From contig JAWUZG010000071.1 in assembly GCA_036785705.1 (NCBI GenBank), forward strand, positions 124,001 to 188,000: DNA of 64,000 bases. The letters run 5' to 3'. This DNA comes from Acanthornis magna. Its lineage: Eukaryota > Chordata > Aves > Passeriformes > Acanthizidae. The notes under the pieces are model-generated. The model saw only the letters and a list, made by a program, of their open reading frames with translations. It searched no databases and was not told the origin of the DNA. The position numbers were made by a program, and so were the translations under genes. Every line of letters starts with the position of its first letter. Within the stretch, counting starts at the first letter, position 1. Shown here one piece after another: positions 50,401 to 63,596 of this stretch.

Positions 50401-52413
50401 GCCTTTGTCTATCTGTTCAGGAGTGTTGTGATGCCACTGGGAGCCCTTGGCCTTACTGAAACTGAGTGACTCTTGGAGTAACCACAGCATCCATCTAGCT
50501 TTGAATTTCCTGCTGGGCAAGGATAAGACAGTATTTTCTTTCTGCCTAGTGCTTTAGGAAAATTTTGACAAAAATTCAACTTGAGTTATAATGGATTCAG
50601 CCCAAGAAACCAACCTGGACCTTTAGGTGCTATCAGTTTCCCAGTGCAGGCATAATCATTATCTACTCTCTGCCAGCTGCTGTTCTGAGGAAATGCAGTG
50701 CTGTGTCTACACAGTACCTAATTCAGTTTCTCTTCAGACAAATCATATCTACCAGGAAACTACCAGCTTAGTCCTCTGCAATATTGTGAGGAGTAATTTT
50801 ACTTCTGTGTGGTCCAAGCGTCTTTCTCAACCCATAATGCCTAACCTGAACCCCCGGCTGCTTCCATCAGGCTTGGACATCTGGCAAATCTACTTGTACA
50901 GGCCCTCACTGAAGCTTAGGTCAGAGCTAGCTTTGGTCAGTGTAAAGGCCTCTGCAACATTTCTTCTGCAAAACTTCCAATAGCGTGAATATAATCTTAC
51001 AAGCTTTTAAAGTTTCCTACTTGGCTGCTTATATCTAAGGGTGTGAAATCTTCCAGACTATTCACAGCTATCTAAACCTTGAATTTCTTCATTCCTAGGA
51101 GGTACCACTTTCTGTGTCTTTTTGTTTAATAGTGTTCTTAAAAATGAAAAAAAGCCAAACCTCCATTTTCATGCTGCTCACTATTTCAGATGTTTGGTAT
51201 TTATGAAACATTAAGCAGTGTATTCACTGCTGTATAATCTGGAAAATAAGGCATGTTCTTCACTGTTACACATTTACAATTGCAATCAAGCATTTATTTG
51301 TTTCCTTTGTAATTTCCTTTATGTGCCAGTTCTGTTGAACAATAAAACGTGACTATCAATAGTTAAGGTGTAGTCATTAGTTTAGTGGTACCTAATATAA
51401 CAATAAAAGTAACTACTTAGTCTTTGCCTCTGTTTATTTCTGCTGGAATTTCTGTATGGGTTGTCCAGCTTCAGAGTCCAGTTTTGGTATCTATGACTTT
51501 TAAAATATATATAATTTCATCTTCCAGGAAGTGAAAAGAAAGACTTTGCATAAGCTCCTTCTCTAAGGACTTTTTTTCCTGTTCCTCAGTCTTTTCTACA
51601 TCTTTAGGAGTTCACTTAAAGTATGAAAAGGTAAAGTGAAATATCATCCATCATGCATGAAGTCTTGTATGTCATTGTACTTTGTGTCTTAAGCAGAGTG
51701 TTCTGGATCTTCACGTCTATAGCTTCAGTGCTTCCAATAATGTTTTGTCTTCACTGGTTTGGGTGGATCTGGATTTGGAACTGTGTTTTTGTTGGAATGC
51801 CTCTACATTGGATCCCTGCAGTTTTCAGTGCTTGGAAAAGTTATAGCTTACAATGGAAGACAAAGTAAACCCACCATCAAAGGGAAAAAATTAAATCTCT
51901 GTTTATTCACCTGCATGCTAAAGATGAATCTTATTCACAGCAGCTAGCTGAAATATTCTAGATATTAAAAGACTTGGAAAAAAGTGAGTTTTTTTAAATG
52001 CCTAGGACTTTGTTCCAATAGGATTTGTGTCCCAGATGTTGATTTGCAGCCGCAATATGCTGGGTGAAATTTGCAGCTGAGTGTGCTATCAGAGAGTGGC
52101 ACAGAATATGTACATAGAAAAAATGCATTTCTGTGCAATTGTAATTAAGAAATAGGCTGTGACAGCCTGTGCATTTCTGAATGACTACAGCATGGGAATC
52201 TGAAATGGAAAAGTCTGCGAATGGTGTACAAGTGACTTTTAACCATGTGAGAGGTGAAAAAATGTAGCGTTGTGGACTCCACTGGCCAGGCCTCCCCACC
52301 AGCATGGTGTTATGAGGAAAGAGTAAAGGAGTGTTTGTTGCTTTGTTTCCCTTTGCAGCTTTCACACCAGCACAAGATAAAAAGAGTTGGTTCAAGGTAT
52401 AGTAAGTCTGGCT
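50401..52413. other. RSPO2 intron, no gene recognised
   Basis: Contains an open frame of 118 codons (50627-50983 plus) that does not look like a known protein and has no exon-like borders. The rest is AT-rich and unassigned. Confidence 0.55.
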
Positions 52414-52450
52414 TCTAGACTTCTAGACTTCTTCTAGCTTCTAGAAGAAG
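52411..52450. repeat. CTTCTAGA direct repeats ending in a perfect 10-bp hairpin
   Basis: CTTCTAGA occurs twice in tandem from 52412 and is followed by CTTCTTCTAG (52428-52437), a 3-base loop, and CTAGAAGAAG (52441-52450), which pairs perfectly. The block is self-complementary over 23 bases. Confidence 0.85.
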
Positions 52451-52929
52451 CATGACTATTTTTCTGTATTAGAAGTGTAACTACTAGCCTGTATTTGAGC
52501 ATCTGCTCATGCTTCCCAATGAAATTTATTTTTCATGGAAGGCAGATAAAATTCCCACTTGAAATAAGCTGGGAAACATGGTGATTTTCATGTACTGTCT
52601 TCCCTACATATCTCTTCCTGCACACAAAGCCTAGAAGGAGCTCCTGTGCTTCATACATAGTACATGTAAGTGAAAAAGAGATAAAGCTTCAGCTGAGGAA
52701 TGTGATTTTCAAAAACCTGTTTGGGAGGACACAGGGATGGATTTTGAAAATGCACAATTTCTGCTGTAGGTGGTTTAAGGTCAGCTCTGTGCAGGCGCAG
52801 AACTCCCTGTCTGAGCAGCCCGGCTCTTCAGCAGACACATTCCTTTCTGCTTCACTGTCTGCAGCAGAGAGAAGCTGGGTGAGTGACTGCATGGTGGCCT
52901 GGCACAAGAGAGCTTTAGCTGTCCTTTAA

Positions 52930-54150
52930 TTGTCCCTTAACCAGCCTGCTGGGCCACCGTCACCTGAAAAGGGGAGATTTCCTTGACCCTCAGTATTTCT
53001 CTGTCATCATCCCATGAAAGCCAAGACCCTTGTGCCCAGCCAGAGGGACCCTTCACTGAGCAGTCCTGCTGGATCAGAGGGTTTTTCAACTGACAGTCAG
53101 GGTCAGACACCAACAGCACAAAGGAGACCCCTCAGTGGGTCTTCCCACTTTATTTGAGAATGTTACCTGCTGTTGGTGACTGCTTGTGCTCATGAAAGAC
53201 TCACACAAACAGTTTACAGTTTATTATATTAATAAAGAGTTCACACTCTTTATTAATATAAAATTGTAACAGGTTAAGTTTCAAGGGTTACCAGCGATCT
53301 GATTGCAAAAATGTTTTCAAAGCAATATCTTTAATCCCCAGTAAAAGTATTTAGCGTGCATAGAGTACGGTTCTTACCCATCAGGCGTCCCTGTGGGGGA
53401 GAGGACACGTTCAGCCATTGACTGATCCCAGCAGTTACAATGGAATCTCCCCTGACTTTTCCCCATTCCAAACTTACTATTTCTTTATATTTAAGTGGAG
53501 CTTGAGTGGCTCTAGTCATACATATCTTTGTTACTGAGTGGTGTAAAATTATCTTGCTTTGCTTTTAAAGATACAGTGAAAAATAAAGCACATGTTCAGT
53601 GAGGGGTGGTCATATCTTGGGGTCGGGTAACCTTGGATGGAGGTGTGCGTTAATATAATTAGGTTATAATGGACCGAGTTCATCTGAGGAGAGGGATTTC
53701 ACCACAGTTGCTGACTCAGCAGCAGGACATCTTCTCCCATCTCCCCTGGTTGGCAGGTGCTGTGCAGTTTATCAGCTGCAAAGCACCATCGAGTTCCCCT
53801 CCCTGCCAGGATTTCTACAGAGCCTGGCTGTGGTGTCTCCACCCTGCTCCCCCCTCGGTTCCATCCCTCTTGGTTGCAGATCCTGGGTATGGGGAATCAT
53901 TGTGGAGCCTGCCAACCGCATTCCATCCAGGGAGCAGCGACTATTTTACCCTGTAATTTCCATGCCATTACAACTTCTCTTAGGATGTGAATGTAACTTC
54001 TCAGTTTCCTCTTGTTTTACCCTCAGCCATCCTTCCACAGCCACTAAGGCAAAAGAGCTCCATCAATGCATGAAGGGCATTTCAGAGAGAGCCGAACATG
54101 GGGCAGATCTGAGGGGTAGAGCAGACTGGGGCTCTGGCCTCTGTCCCATC
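52930..54150. other. Unclassified CpG-retaining block with a perfect hairpin
   Basis: This stretch keeps noticeably more CpG dinucleotides than the surrounding intron (for example near 52957, 53293, 53385, 53407, 53622, 53674, 53789 and 53918) and has uneven composition. It holds a perfect 17-bp inverted repeat at 53224-53261. The appearance suggests a fairly recent insertion such as an LTR-type element, but I could not match a family or find its ends. Frames in it are not recognised. Confidence 0.35.
53224..53261. repeat. Perfect 17-bp inverted repeat with 4-base loop
   Basis: The arms are TTATATTAATAAAGAGT (53224-53240) and its exact reverse complement (53245-53261), with the loop TCAC. 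Each arm contains AATAAA or its reverse, so an AATAAA signal exists on both strands. Confidence 0.95.
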
Positions 54151-57100
54151 AGTTGATTTGTGCAGTTTTCATCAGATATAAATAATTTGTACTGTTGCCA
54201 AACGTAATGATTGTGGTGCTCTTCCTCCCTGTCTGAATTGCTGGGGTTTGAGGAAGAACAGTAACTTCTTTTGAGGAGTGGTTTTGGGGGATTTCTACAT
54301 TTTTCTCTATAGACCGGTAAAAAAAATTAATGTAAAATCTAAATAAAAGCATTTGGAAGACAATTTATTCTTCAGAAGTACTGCATGTTAAAAGTCCTCT
54401 TGGAGTTTTATGATCGGAGTTTCTTAGGTTCCTATCCATGAAGCTACTGACATTTCATCACGTTGTCTGGGGCTTATAAAGTATCGTAAAACCTGATGGG
54501 AGTTTATGCAAAGCTTGTATTATGAATATTTTTACAGAAAGTGAAGAAACCAGATAAGAGAAAGACTTTTGAGATTTGGAGTAGGCAAAATTGCCCAGAG
54601 CTGTGCAAATAGTACAGAAATGGGCAAGAATTATCCATGTTTCAGTACTGTTAGACTATAGGGTTTCTGAAAATGCATCAATATATCAATATCTTCTTTC
54701 AACTCATAAGGTGATGAAACAGAGATCATCTTGGAGAGACACTCCTCAGTGTGATGACAACTGAAGCAGTGATTTTACAAATCAACTACTTCAGTTGATT
54801 AAAGGAAGTGGATGGTTCATTTGTTGGCGTAATGCAATTTCTTACTATATCTAAAATGGATTGGCCTACAAATTAAAACTCAGAAATGGGATTGGCAACA
54901 TCCACATGAATGTGTATCATGTAAGACTTCAAATACCACATATGAGTACTTGGTGGGGAATATGTGGGGAACTAGGCTTCAAAATAAATGATCTGTGAGT
55001 GGTATTTGTGAACCAGTTGGTTGGTAAGGCTTCGTTGTTGGGATTATTTTTTCTGAACAGGCTCTGTAGTTGTCCTGTTTGCATGAACACAATGGAAAAG
55101 AGCTTTTTTTAGTTTATTTTATTTTACCCTTTTTTTTGTCTCTGAATACACTCTATGGTTGTGATGCTTGGACCTTTTATCACCTGTGTTTCAAGTGTGT
55201 ATGTTGAATTACTCTCAGTCACAGCAGGAATACCTAGAATAAAACTGGTGAATCTGTGAACAGAAAATATCAATAAAAGCTAATATTTCCTAGGACATTG
55301 CAACAGGGAGTATAACACTTTCCTCTGTTTGTCTATTTCTGCCGTTGTTTTTTAGGAAGGCAGGTGATGGGGTGGTGTTTGTGCCCTGCAACAGATGTTC
55401 TGTATTTTTTTCCATCCTGAGATGGAAATTCTGAGTAGACAAAATGAACTTCCCATGGATAAAAGGCAAATTGGTGACAGCTCTGGATTTCCATACTGGA
55501 AAGACAAATACCATCAGTGGGGAACACTGGGGAAATGCAAGAGGTCTGAGCAGCCAGGCTGCTCCATTTTCAGGGGAAGAGAAAATGTCTGGGAACTAAA
55601 CAGAGAGAAATTGTGGAGAAGAATTCACATCAGAAGTAGAAGTAAGCAGCATTCAGTCGAGTTAAGGCAAGGGAGAACTGGTAGACTGTGAACAGTGAAC
55701 AGAAGAGGACAAGAGGAGTTAAATGTTTCCAGATGACAGTAGATATCCACTAAGTGAACGATGAGAGATACCTTTAAAAGCTCCAGATGCTCAAATGAAG
55801 AAAGATGCCTGAGATACTTCTGTTAGTTGCAGTTCCTCCCAGCTGGAAAGAAAATCAGTAATGTTCTCAAAACACTTAAGTAACTAAGCATCCTGAAACC
55901 AACGTATGTCATTTTATTGGTAGACTTCTGAACTTGATAGTCAGTATACAATGGTGCTAATGCCTAGAGTCACTAAATATTGCAAAATATCTCAACATGT
56001 GGATGATTTCTCAAGGCTTGCTAGGGTGCTGAAGGAGAATAATATCAAACTGATCCTCATAGTGATTCTCCATGTCATGGTGGTGGGCAAAACCATACAG
56101 AAGATTCTGAAAGTATTCAGCTGGATAGCTCTGTAGCAACAGTAAAATGTTTTGTTTTCTAAGTGGCATAAAAGGCTACTGTCTTTTGAGTATAGATGGA
56201 ATGAAGGCAAGTCTTTTGGAAACCTACACTAGAATAACCAGAAGGACATTATATCAATAATGACGTAATCAAATGAGCTGGAAAGTGCGAGTAGTTTCAG
56301 CATAAAATTGTGATATTGAAAATATAATGAAGGCCTCCAAAGGAAGTGAAGAAATATTTTCATAATAACCAGGCAAAATTGCTCACTTACAAGCAAAATT
56401 TGGTGAGATTTATACCAAACTCATTGAAGTGAAATGCCACCCTACAGTTAATCTGTCTTCAGAGTAAGAGTGGGGAACGTGGGTTTTCTCAGTCGTGGAC
56501 AGCTTCAGAGAAAATGATCCTGGGCGGTGAAGGCCCAGTGACCTGAGAAGGAATGCTGGGTGATCTCATGTATAGCAAAAAAATGGCTGCTTCCTACCCA
56601 GAGCAACATGGTACTTAAGAAATGGTATCTTTGCGGTCAAAAAAATTTACATAACACATGAATGTTTCAGGAGAGTAAAATCTAGGAAAAGTGGAGAAGT
56701 TATGTCACTTCTTTATTTGGCATTAGTATAATTACTTTTCCAATGCTGAGCTTTCCTTTAGTATCCATAAGCCTGTTGATAAAATTGTAAGGGATTGATC
56801 AAAGGACTGGATACTTTGCCTTGTGGTGAGACATTCTGGAATCTTGCTCTGTTTATCTTACCCATGAGAAGACTTGACCTGATCAGAGGGTCTGCTTTGG
56901 GAAAATAATGTTGAAAAACTCTTAACAAACTGGCAGGCAAAGATATAAAAAGGTCCAGTGGTTGGTCCTTGAAGTTCAAAATTCCACTGCACATTTTCAA
57001 CTGTGTGAGTGATTAGCCCCTATGATATCTTAGCAAAGGTTGTGGTGGTTTCCTTACCACTGACAATTTAAAAATTAAGATTGAATGGTTTCTTAAATGA

Positions 57101-57230
57101 CATGTTTCAGTAAAGCAGAAGTTCTGTGGCTTCTTTGTACAGGGCATTGGCCTAATTGTTCATAAAAATCCCCTTTGACCTTGAATTTTAAAATTCTCTT
57201 AAAGGTAATTACTTGAAACAAACTAGTCTC

Positions 57231-57255
57231 TTTTTTTTTTTTTTTTTTTTTTTTT
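57231..57255. repeat. Poly(T) run of 25
   Basis: Twenty-five uninterrupted T residues, the longest homopolymer in the window. The flanks show no recognisable element. Confidence 0.9.
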
Positions 57256-59784
57256 AAGTGGAAGTTTTCTGCATAGAAATAGCTTTTTCTTTTACAAAGT
57301 TCTAATGAAAAATAGGTATTTTTCTTGGCCAGCTTCTGTTCATAGCCCTTCAGATGTTTTTCAGCTATAGTAAACTTACAGTGTTACAGTCTTGGTACCT
57401 TGGTATATTATGTAGTACTGGTTCATCTATAAGACTGTATTTTTGTTCCATCACTTGGTACCCTGAAGACATATGCCAAGCACAAGTATATTTCATTGAG
57501 ATGTGTTTGGGATATCTTCACAGCATTAATTGGATTCAGGATTATGAAATGTACTATTTTGCAATAAGTGCAGCTCGTAGGGTCTTTTTGTTCCTCACCT
57601 CCTCTGAGTCCCATCTGCACATCTCATGTTTGCAGTGATGTGTCTTGGAGACATTTTTGCTAGATCTGCACTAAAATCCAGTTACCAGCACTGCTGTGGC
57701 TTCAGTCCCAGTTAGGGGACTGCAGCCACGTTAAGCTGGCCATTGTATCAGCAAGCCCAATTTCTGAATTCACAGAGCTCAAAAGACCAAAGACTGCCAA
57801 AGAGTGACACAGAGACCAGATTGCAAGTGATAATAGGGACAGAGTGAGCATGTTAGCCTGGATCTCTAAAGAAATGTTTAGGGAATGACTTTCTCTACTG
57901 CTTGTTTCTCTGCCAGGATCTCCTCTTTCTCCAATTGGCTTTGGATTCATTTGTCTATTTCAGCCTGGTTTTTACAGACGCACAGAAATACCAGGTTCTC
58001 GTGGTGAGCTGAAGCACCAGGTTCAAAAGAGCTTTGTGACACCCAGCAAATGGGTATACAAGAAAGACACAAATTAGAAGCAGTTGTGGTATGGGCTGCA
58101 GGACAGTAAGATCACAGAAAATCAAATGCTCTTATTTCTCTTGCTTACAGAACAACTTGTATTCTTGTGGGGAACAGGCTAGACTCATTTTGTACTGTTG
58201 ATTCTCTTGTGATTTCAAATAGTCATAACAACTCACTTAAAACTGCTTCAGCAATGTGGCTTAAATACATTTTGATCTAGACAAGAGTTAAAATAATTAG
58301 CTGACATTTGATTTTACTTGATATGGATCCAAACCATAAAACTTTGAACACCCTTAGGGTTCAGGAGTGTTTCATTCAGTGTTTGGGTATTAGTCTGTGT
58401 TCTCAAGTAACCTTTTCAAACTTGGCAAATTTAATACCAGATTTAAAATAAAGGCACTACATGGGGAATTAAGTCTGTAAATGCTTTAACTAGAGAGATG
58501 CTGTATAGTATAGTTGTAGAAGCAGAAGGAATAGAAAATGTGTTATCTGCATTAAGGTATGTGTTGTGTCTATATGCACTGTTCACACCTATGTACATAC
58601 TTACATGGCTGTACAAAACGTGACTCCTGCTGCCAGGACCTTACAGTCTTAGTAGATAACCAGGGCAATCATGTGCTTTGAGAGCCAGAGGATGGTGCTA
58701 ACTTAGAGCATGTGTGCATTTTCAGTTTTATGATGTGACGACAGCAGCGCCCTGACACTGGTTAACATTTGTGGGCCTTGTGGAAGGAGCAAGTCTCCAT
58801 GAGGGATTTGGCTGGAGGAAACCTGCCTGCATGGCCCACAGAGATGGGGAGGGTGTTCCAGGCAGGGTTGAAATAAGGATGAGTAGCATGATGTTTTACA
58901 TTGCATGTGAAGCAGTCAGTAATTTGGAATGTGATACACCATGTTTTATAAGCTTGTTATTTTTTCTTGCAGTCTAATATAGAGGGGAAAAAATAAGTTA
59001 TGAAGAAATTTAAAAGGAAATATATAGATGTTTCTGTTGAAGGCGGAGGCATTCACTTCCTCTCCAAAGAGCAATTATATGTGAACTGGAAAAGCTGTAT
59101 GTGATAACAGTACATTCAATTTGCTATGTTAAGAAACTGAGATGGGAAGGGAAGACTTTGAGGAAGGCAGGATTTTGTTGGACTTAATTATAGCCTATGT
59201 ACATAGGGGCAAAAGAGGGACAGTTAAGTGGGTATCTTTAAGAATGCATGCTTATGTGACACTAAAACCAGTGCTATGGTATTTGATTTGTTAATTTATA
59301 TGTTCATTGCCCAAGTAATTTATTAGTAGATCATATCATGATTTTCCCTGGCTTTGGGACAAACTGAAGTAATGTAAAGGTTGCAGAAGTCAGAACTTTC
59401 CACGAAGTTCTGAAAAGACTATGACCAACAACAATGTGGAAGAACACTGATTAAGTGATATGCAATTTACAATAACTTACTGTATACAAATTACCCAGAA
59501 ATTATTCAGTTTGATGCCTAACCAGCACAGTGGGAAGTTTTCAGATTCTTTCACAAAGTTTGCTCTCTGTATTGCTACATACAAATCATATTCATCCCCA
59601 TACCATTATTATTCTGTGGTGATTTTTAATGTCTTAATGTGCTAAAGAAAAAAAAGAGTTAGGGAACCAACAGAGAAATTAATCAATATGTGACCATTAA
59701 TTAGGTGGTGATTTTGAACACTGCTATCCAAATTCAATGTGTGAGTTAAATAAGTGTTCATTTAAGTTACAATAAATATAATAT

Positions 59785-59935
59785 ACCTTGTATCTGAGGA
59801 TTTCAGAGCAGTTTACAAGTTTTGAATCTCACAGCATTCCTATGAGAGGGTAAAAAACCACAGGTATAGAAATAAAAAAATAAGTTGTTAAGGCTGCTCA
59901 GGAGATGAAGAAAGTGGGGGATCCAGAAGGTTTGG
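59785..59935 (-). mobile_element. MIR-like ancient SINE remnant, minus orientation
   Basis: TTTCAGAGCAGTTTACAAG, then AATCTCACAGCATTCCTATG and AAGTTGTTAAGGCTGCTCAG follow the reverse of the MIR 3' part and core in order and spacing. It is strongly diverged. Confidence 0.5.
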
Positions 59936-60375
59936 AAAACCCATACAAGTTACAGAATTACTATATTACTGAACTATTACTGATATATTATTCATATATG
60001 TTGAATTGACCTTAAGCTGTGAAAGATGTGCCATCCATTTCTTGAACAAATAATTGCACAGAATAATGGAAGATCATTTTATGCTGTTAGCTCCTTTTCT
60101 ATGGAGCTGAAGCTCAGAAGAGTCAGCATAATTAAATTTGCCTGCAGAAAAAAAGGGTTATCGATAAAGACATCTTACCAGGAGCAGACAGAAAAGGTGC
60201 TTGGGAGGAGTAATGTGGCAATAATAAAGGAAAGTTTGACAATAGAGTCAAACTCTGACACATTTTGTGGCCAAGAACTCAGAATTTTCATGGAGATCAA
60301 TGACAGAAGGTGGCCAAGAGATCTACACGGACATCTGATATGTATCTGCTCCAGAGCCTAATTCTTGCTCCACAA

Positions 60376-60687
60376 GATCATAGAATTGTTTAAGTCGGAA
60401 AAGACCTTTAAGATCATCGAGAACAGACATTAACCCAGCACTGCCAAGGCCATCACTAAACCATGTCCCTAATCAACACGTCTACACGTCTTTTGAATAA
60501 CTCCCTGGGGAGCCTTTTCCAAGGCTTGACATTCCTTTCCAAGGAAAAAGTTTTCCTAATACCCAATCTAAATGTCCTCTGGCACAACCTGAGGCCATTT
60601 TCTCTCATCCTATTGCTTGTTACTTGAAAGAAGAGGCTTAACTCCACCTTGCTAGAACTTTCTCTGGGGTAGTTGTAGAGAAAGATG
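60376..60687 (-). mobile_element. CR1 LINE, 3' fragment, minus orientation
   Basis: GATCATAGAATTGTTTAAGT, then GGAAAAGACCTTTAAGATCA and TTAACCCAGCACTGCCAAGG mark the reverse of a CR1 3' UTR of the same type as the copy at 28267. The minus strand encodes the C-terminal ORF2 peptide PWKRLPRELFKRRVDVLIRD, ending in a stop at 60456-60458. Sequence beyond about 60687 no longer matches. Confidence 0.88.
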
Positions 60688-63596
60688 TGCCCCCAAAAAC
60701 TTTTTGTTTTTTTATAGTGATTTGGTGATTTGGTGATCACTATACCCGAGATGGCCTCCAACCATATTTGGAAGACTTTCTCCACTTCCAAACAACAGGT
60801 TCAGCAGTTACGTTCCCTAGTTTGCTCCCTCCCCAGCCATATATCAGGAAGTTATGTGCCCCACACTCCAGGAATCTCCTAGGCTCTTTCCTCTTTGCTG
60901 TGTTGTATTTTGAGCAGACATCTGATAAGTTGAAATCTGCCATGAAAACAAGGGTGAGTGATCGTGAGACTTTTCCCAGCTACTTAAAGAATATTTCATC
61001 TGCCTCTTTATCCTGCTTGGGACATCTGTTGCAGACTGAAGGCCTTGTTGGCCTTCCCCCTCATTCCTATGAACACTCAACCCTATTCTCACCATCACTA
61101 AGTGCTAGAGGACCAAAACACCTCTACCTCCACTGAGATGGCAGACTGACAGACCTTGCTAGCACTGTCCCTCAGACACTGGTGTACTGCTCCCAGACTT
61201 TAGTGAGCCTTGTTTTAACCTTTTCTCCCTTCAAATCTGTTTAAAGCTCTTTCAATGAGCCCTGCTAACTCCTGTGCAAAGATCTTTTTCCCCCTTTGAG
61301 ACAGTTTTACCCTGTCTGTTGCCAGCAGGCCTGTTGTTTTGTTCCCTTTAGCTATGCCCATATGTATAGCCTTTATCTATATCCATATATTATGGATATA
61401 CATGTATGTATGTATAAACCTTTAGCCATATTCATGCTGTTCAGCAATTGTCCTGGCCCTAAGTCAAAAACATATGCATGATTTCAGCTGTTTTGAACTT
61501 CAAAAAACACTCGGAGTGGTGAATAAGTTCAGGCATCTTGCATCCTTGTTTTTGCTTTGCTCCTTTTAACCCTTTTGTTATAATACAGACTTCTCTGAGG
61601 GACCTTGAATAAGATGGAGGTAAAGATTTACTGAGAGTGAGATCCAAGGAGACTAAAAGGGAATTCAGAAGTCTACAGGATTGCCCACCATGTGTTAAGC
61701 AACAATTGCTTTGGAGTACATGGTCACGTATTATTTGATGTGGTTACAGTAAGGCAATCCCTGCTGACAGTGAGATGAGGGATGTATCCATCCCTAGCTC
61801 ATCATTTGTTTGTTTCTCTTCTTGTATGTCTTTGAAGAAGTGGGTTGTGAATGAAAATAGTTACAAGATGAATTGCAGGAAAAGTTATATCTCAAGTCTT
61901 TTGGGCAACAGGAGATGCCCAAACTGGTTTAGGAGCGTCAGGCAGTTGGTCTATTAGGGTGTCTCCTTACCAAAGGGTTAAGAGAGTGCTGAAGAATCAA
62001 ACATACCCTGTGAAGGGTAAGGATGCTTCTCCCATCGGGAGGATCTCACCTGGTGAGACTGGCACCAGAGGACTCTAACACTCAGAAAGTGTCCCACTGA
62101 CTGAGCCATTTCACACCACCTTGTGACACCTTCTTGTCCTGCCTGCCACCCACTAGGATTATTTGTACAAGGTTGGAGCTGAATGCTGTCCTGCTGAACT
62201 TAGTGAGTCCTGTGTGGGGGATGGGAGCAGAGAGGGAATTGGAATGTGGTGTGCAGATGTGTGAAGGTGAGAGTAAAGCTTATCAGCTACTGGTTCCAGA
62301 GGGTGGTGGGCTTTTCCTTGTTTTTTTCCTGGCTCTGCTGGTGAAGTCATCAGTTGAACAACCTCAGTTATGCAGCCCTACAAGGTAAAAGCACCAGATC
62401 ACTACATTAGGGTGTGAATACTTTTAAATATTTAAAACTGTAACAATTAAGCAGAGGCCCTTTTGATGAGCTGCTCTCTGGGTGGCCTCTATTAAAAACC
62501 TCTTGTGACCCCAAAGACACTTTCCTGTGTTGCATAATATTTTTCTTTTGTTTTCAGTAAACCAGGTTTGAACTGGCAAATTTCTGTGAAGTCCTGTAGC
62601 CAATTTAACATTTAAAACAGACCTGTTAAGTTATGCTGGTTTCAGGAATGTCTTGAGCCATCCTACCTCTGCTAACCTTCTGTGCTGACCCAGCACCTGA
62701 GAAGGACTTGACAGCCCATGGGGACAAAGGACTGTTCTGCAACTCTGCAGAAAGGCAGGATAATAAAAGCTCATAAGAACAAAGTGTGATGTGGCTGAAG
62801 TTTGTGTTGCAGTTATCAGCCAAGTAATTTAAAAGAAAAAAATGAAATAATCCAACAAAATCAGAGCATAGACTTGAATCCACAGCAGCTGGTGACCTAA
62901 AATGGTAATCTGCACTAAATGTGCTCCTTTGGTAATGTCTGTGCATATGGTTTTCAGCCCATTTTGGGTAAAAATTTGTAGAAAAAGGCTCTTAGAACTT
63001 AAAACTGCTACTCTTTTTTGGAAAAATTTGTCTTGATACTCAGATCAAGAAGAGTCTGCAAGAAGACAGCTGTTCCAGGACCCTGAGAGTGAGGAGGCAG
63101 CACACATTGCTAATGCTGTACCTGTTCTGCAGAGAATTCTGTGCTTTCATTATTGCTTGCTTCACAAATCAGAAATTGTGTTAGTGGTGCTGCTCAATTT
63201 CCATGGGCATATCATGTGCGTGTATCAGAGTGCTGAACTTCTTATATTGTTGCTGTTGTGTGCTTATGTCCCCTTCAAACTGAATCCAGCATTGCATTTT
63301 TATTCAACTTTATACTGTGAACTGTATAAAGCTTGGTCCTTGCTTGCCTGTGCATGGATTTTAAAATGTATGTAAATTCATTAAATTGCCCTACATACAA
63401 TTAAAAATGTAGAGATTGCATTTCTTTTTATTCAGTGCCAGTGCAGATGTCTTTAAGTGAGTGCACTTTCAGAACCCTCTTTTCAAAACTTTTTGTAGTC
63501 ATGCAAAAGATGAGTAACACTTTAGAGGATAGCGGACCTCTGGCCAAAATACTTTTCAAATGATCTTAAAGTGTAATTTATCTTCTTATTTTGCAG
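60688..63596. other. RSPO2 intron, right end, no gene recognised
   Basis: Contains a short tandem TGATTTGG repeat near 60718-60736 and a TATG-rich tract at 61374-61412. No coding region or repeat family is recognisable. The polypyrimidine tract of the RSPO2 acceptor occupies about 63578-63593. Confidence 0.55.

Larger units (their letters stand above)
54151..60375. other. RSPO2 intron, no gene recognised
   Basis: AT-rich intron. A run of 25 T lies at 57231-57255 and a MIR-like remnant at 59785-59935. A GC-richer patch at 58740-58870 is unassigned. No coding region is supported. Confidence 0.55.
10222..63596 (+). other. RSPO2: RSPO2 intron between coding exons 1 and 2 (53,375 bp)
   Basis: The intron begins GTGAGT at 10222 and ends in a T-rich tract and CAG at 63594-63596. 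It is phase 1, so the split codon is G|CT (Ala32). The first 850 bp are CpG island, then composition drops to AT-rich. It contains CR1 copies, MIR-like SINE remnants, simple repeats and long unclassified stretches, described separately. No further RSPO2 exon is expected inside it, because the two flanking exons join without missing residues. Long first coding introns of developmental regulators often hold enhancers, but none can be pinpointed from one sequence. Confidence 0.93.

Noticed and set aside
50627..50983. 118-codon open frame, plus strand
   Set aside because: No recognisable similarity, no flanking splice sites that fit an exon, intronic location.
58740..58870. Possible old LINE fragment
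   Set aside because: The wording is vaguely repeat-like, but I could not align it with any family by eye.
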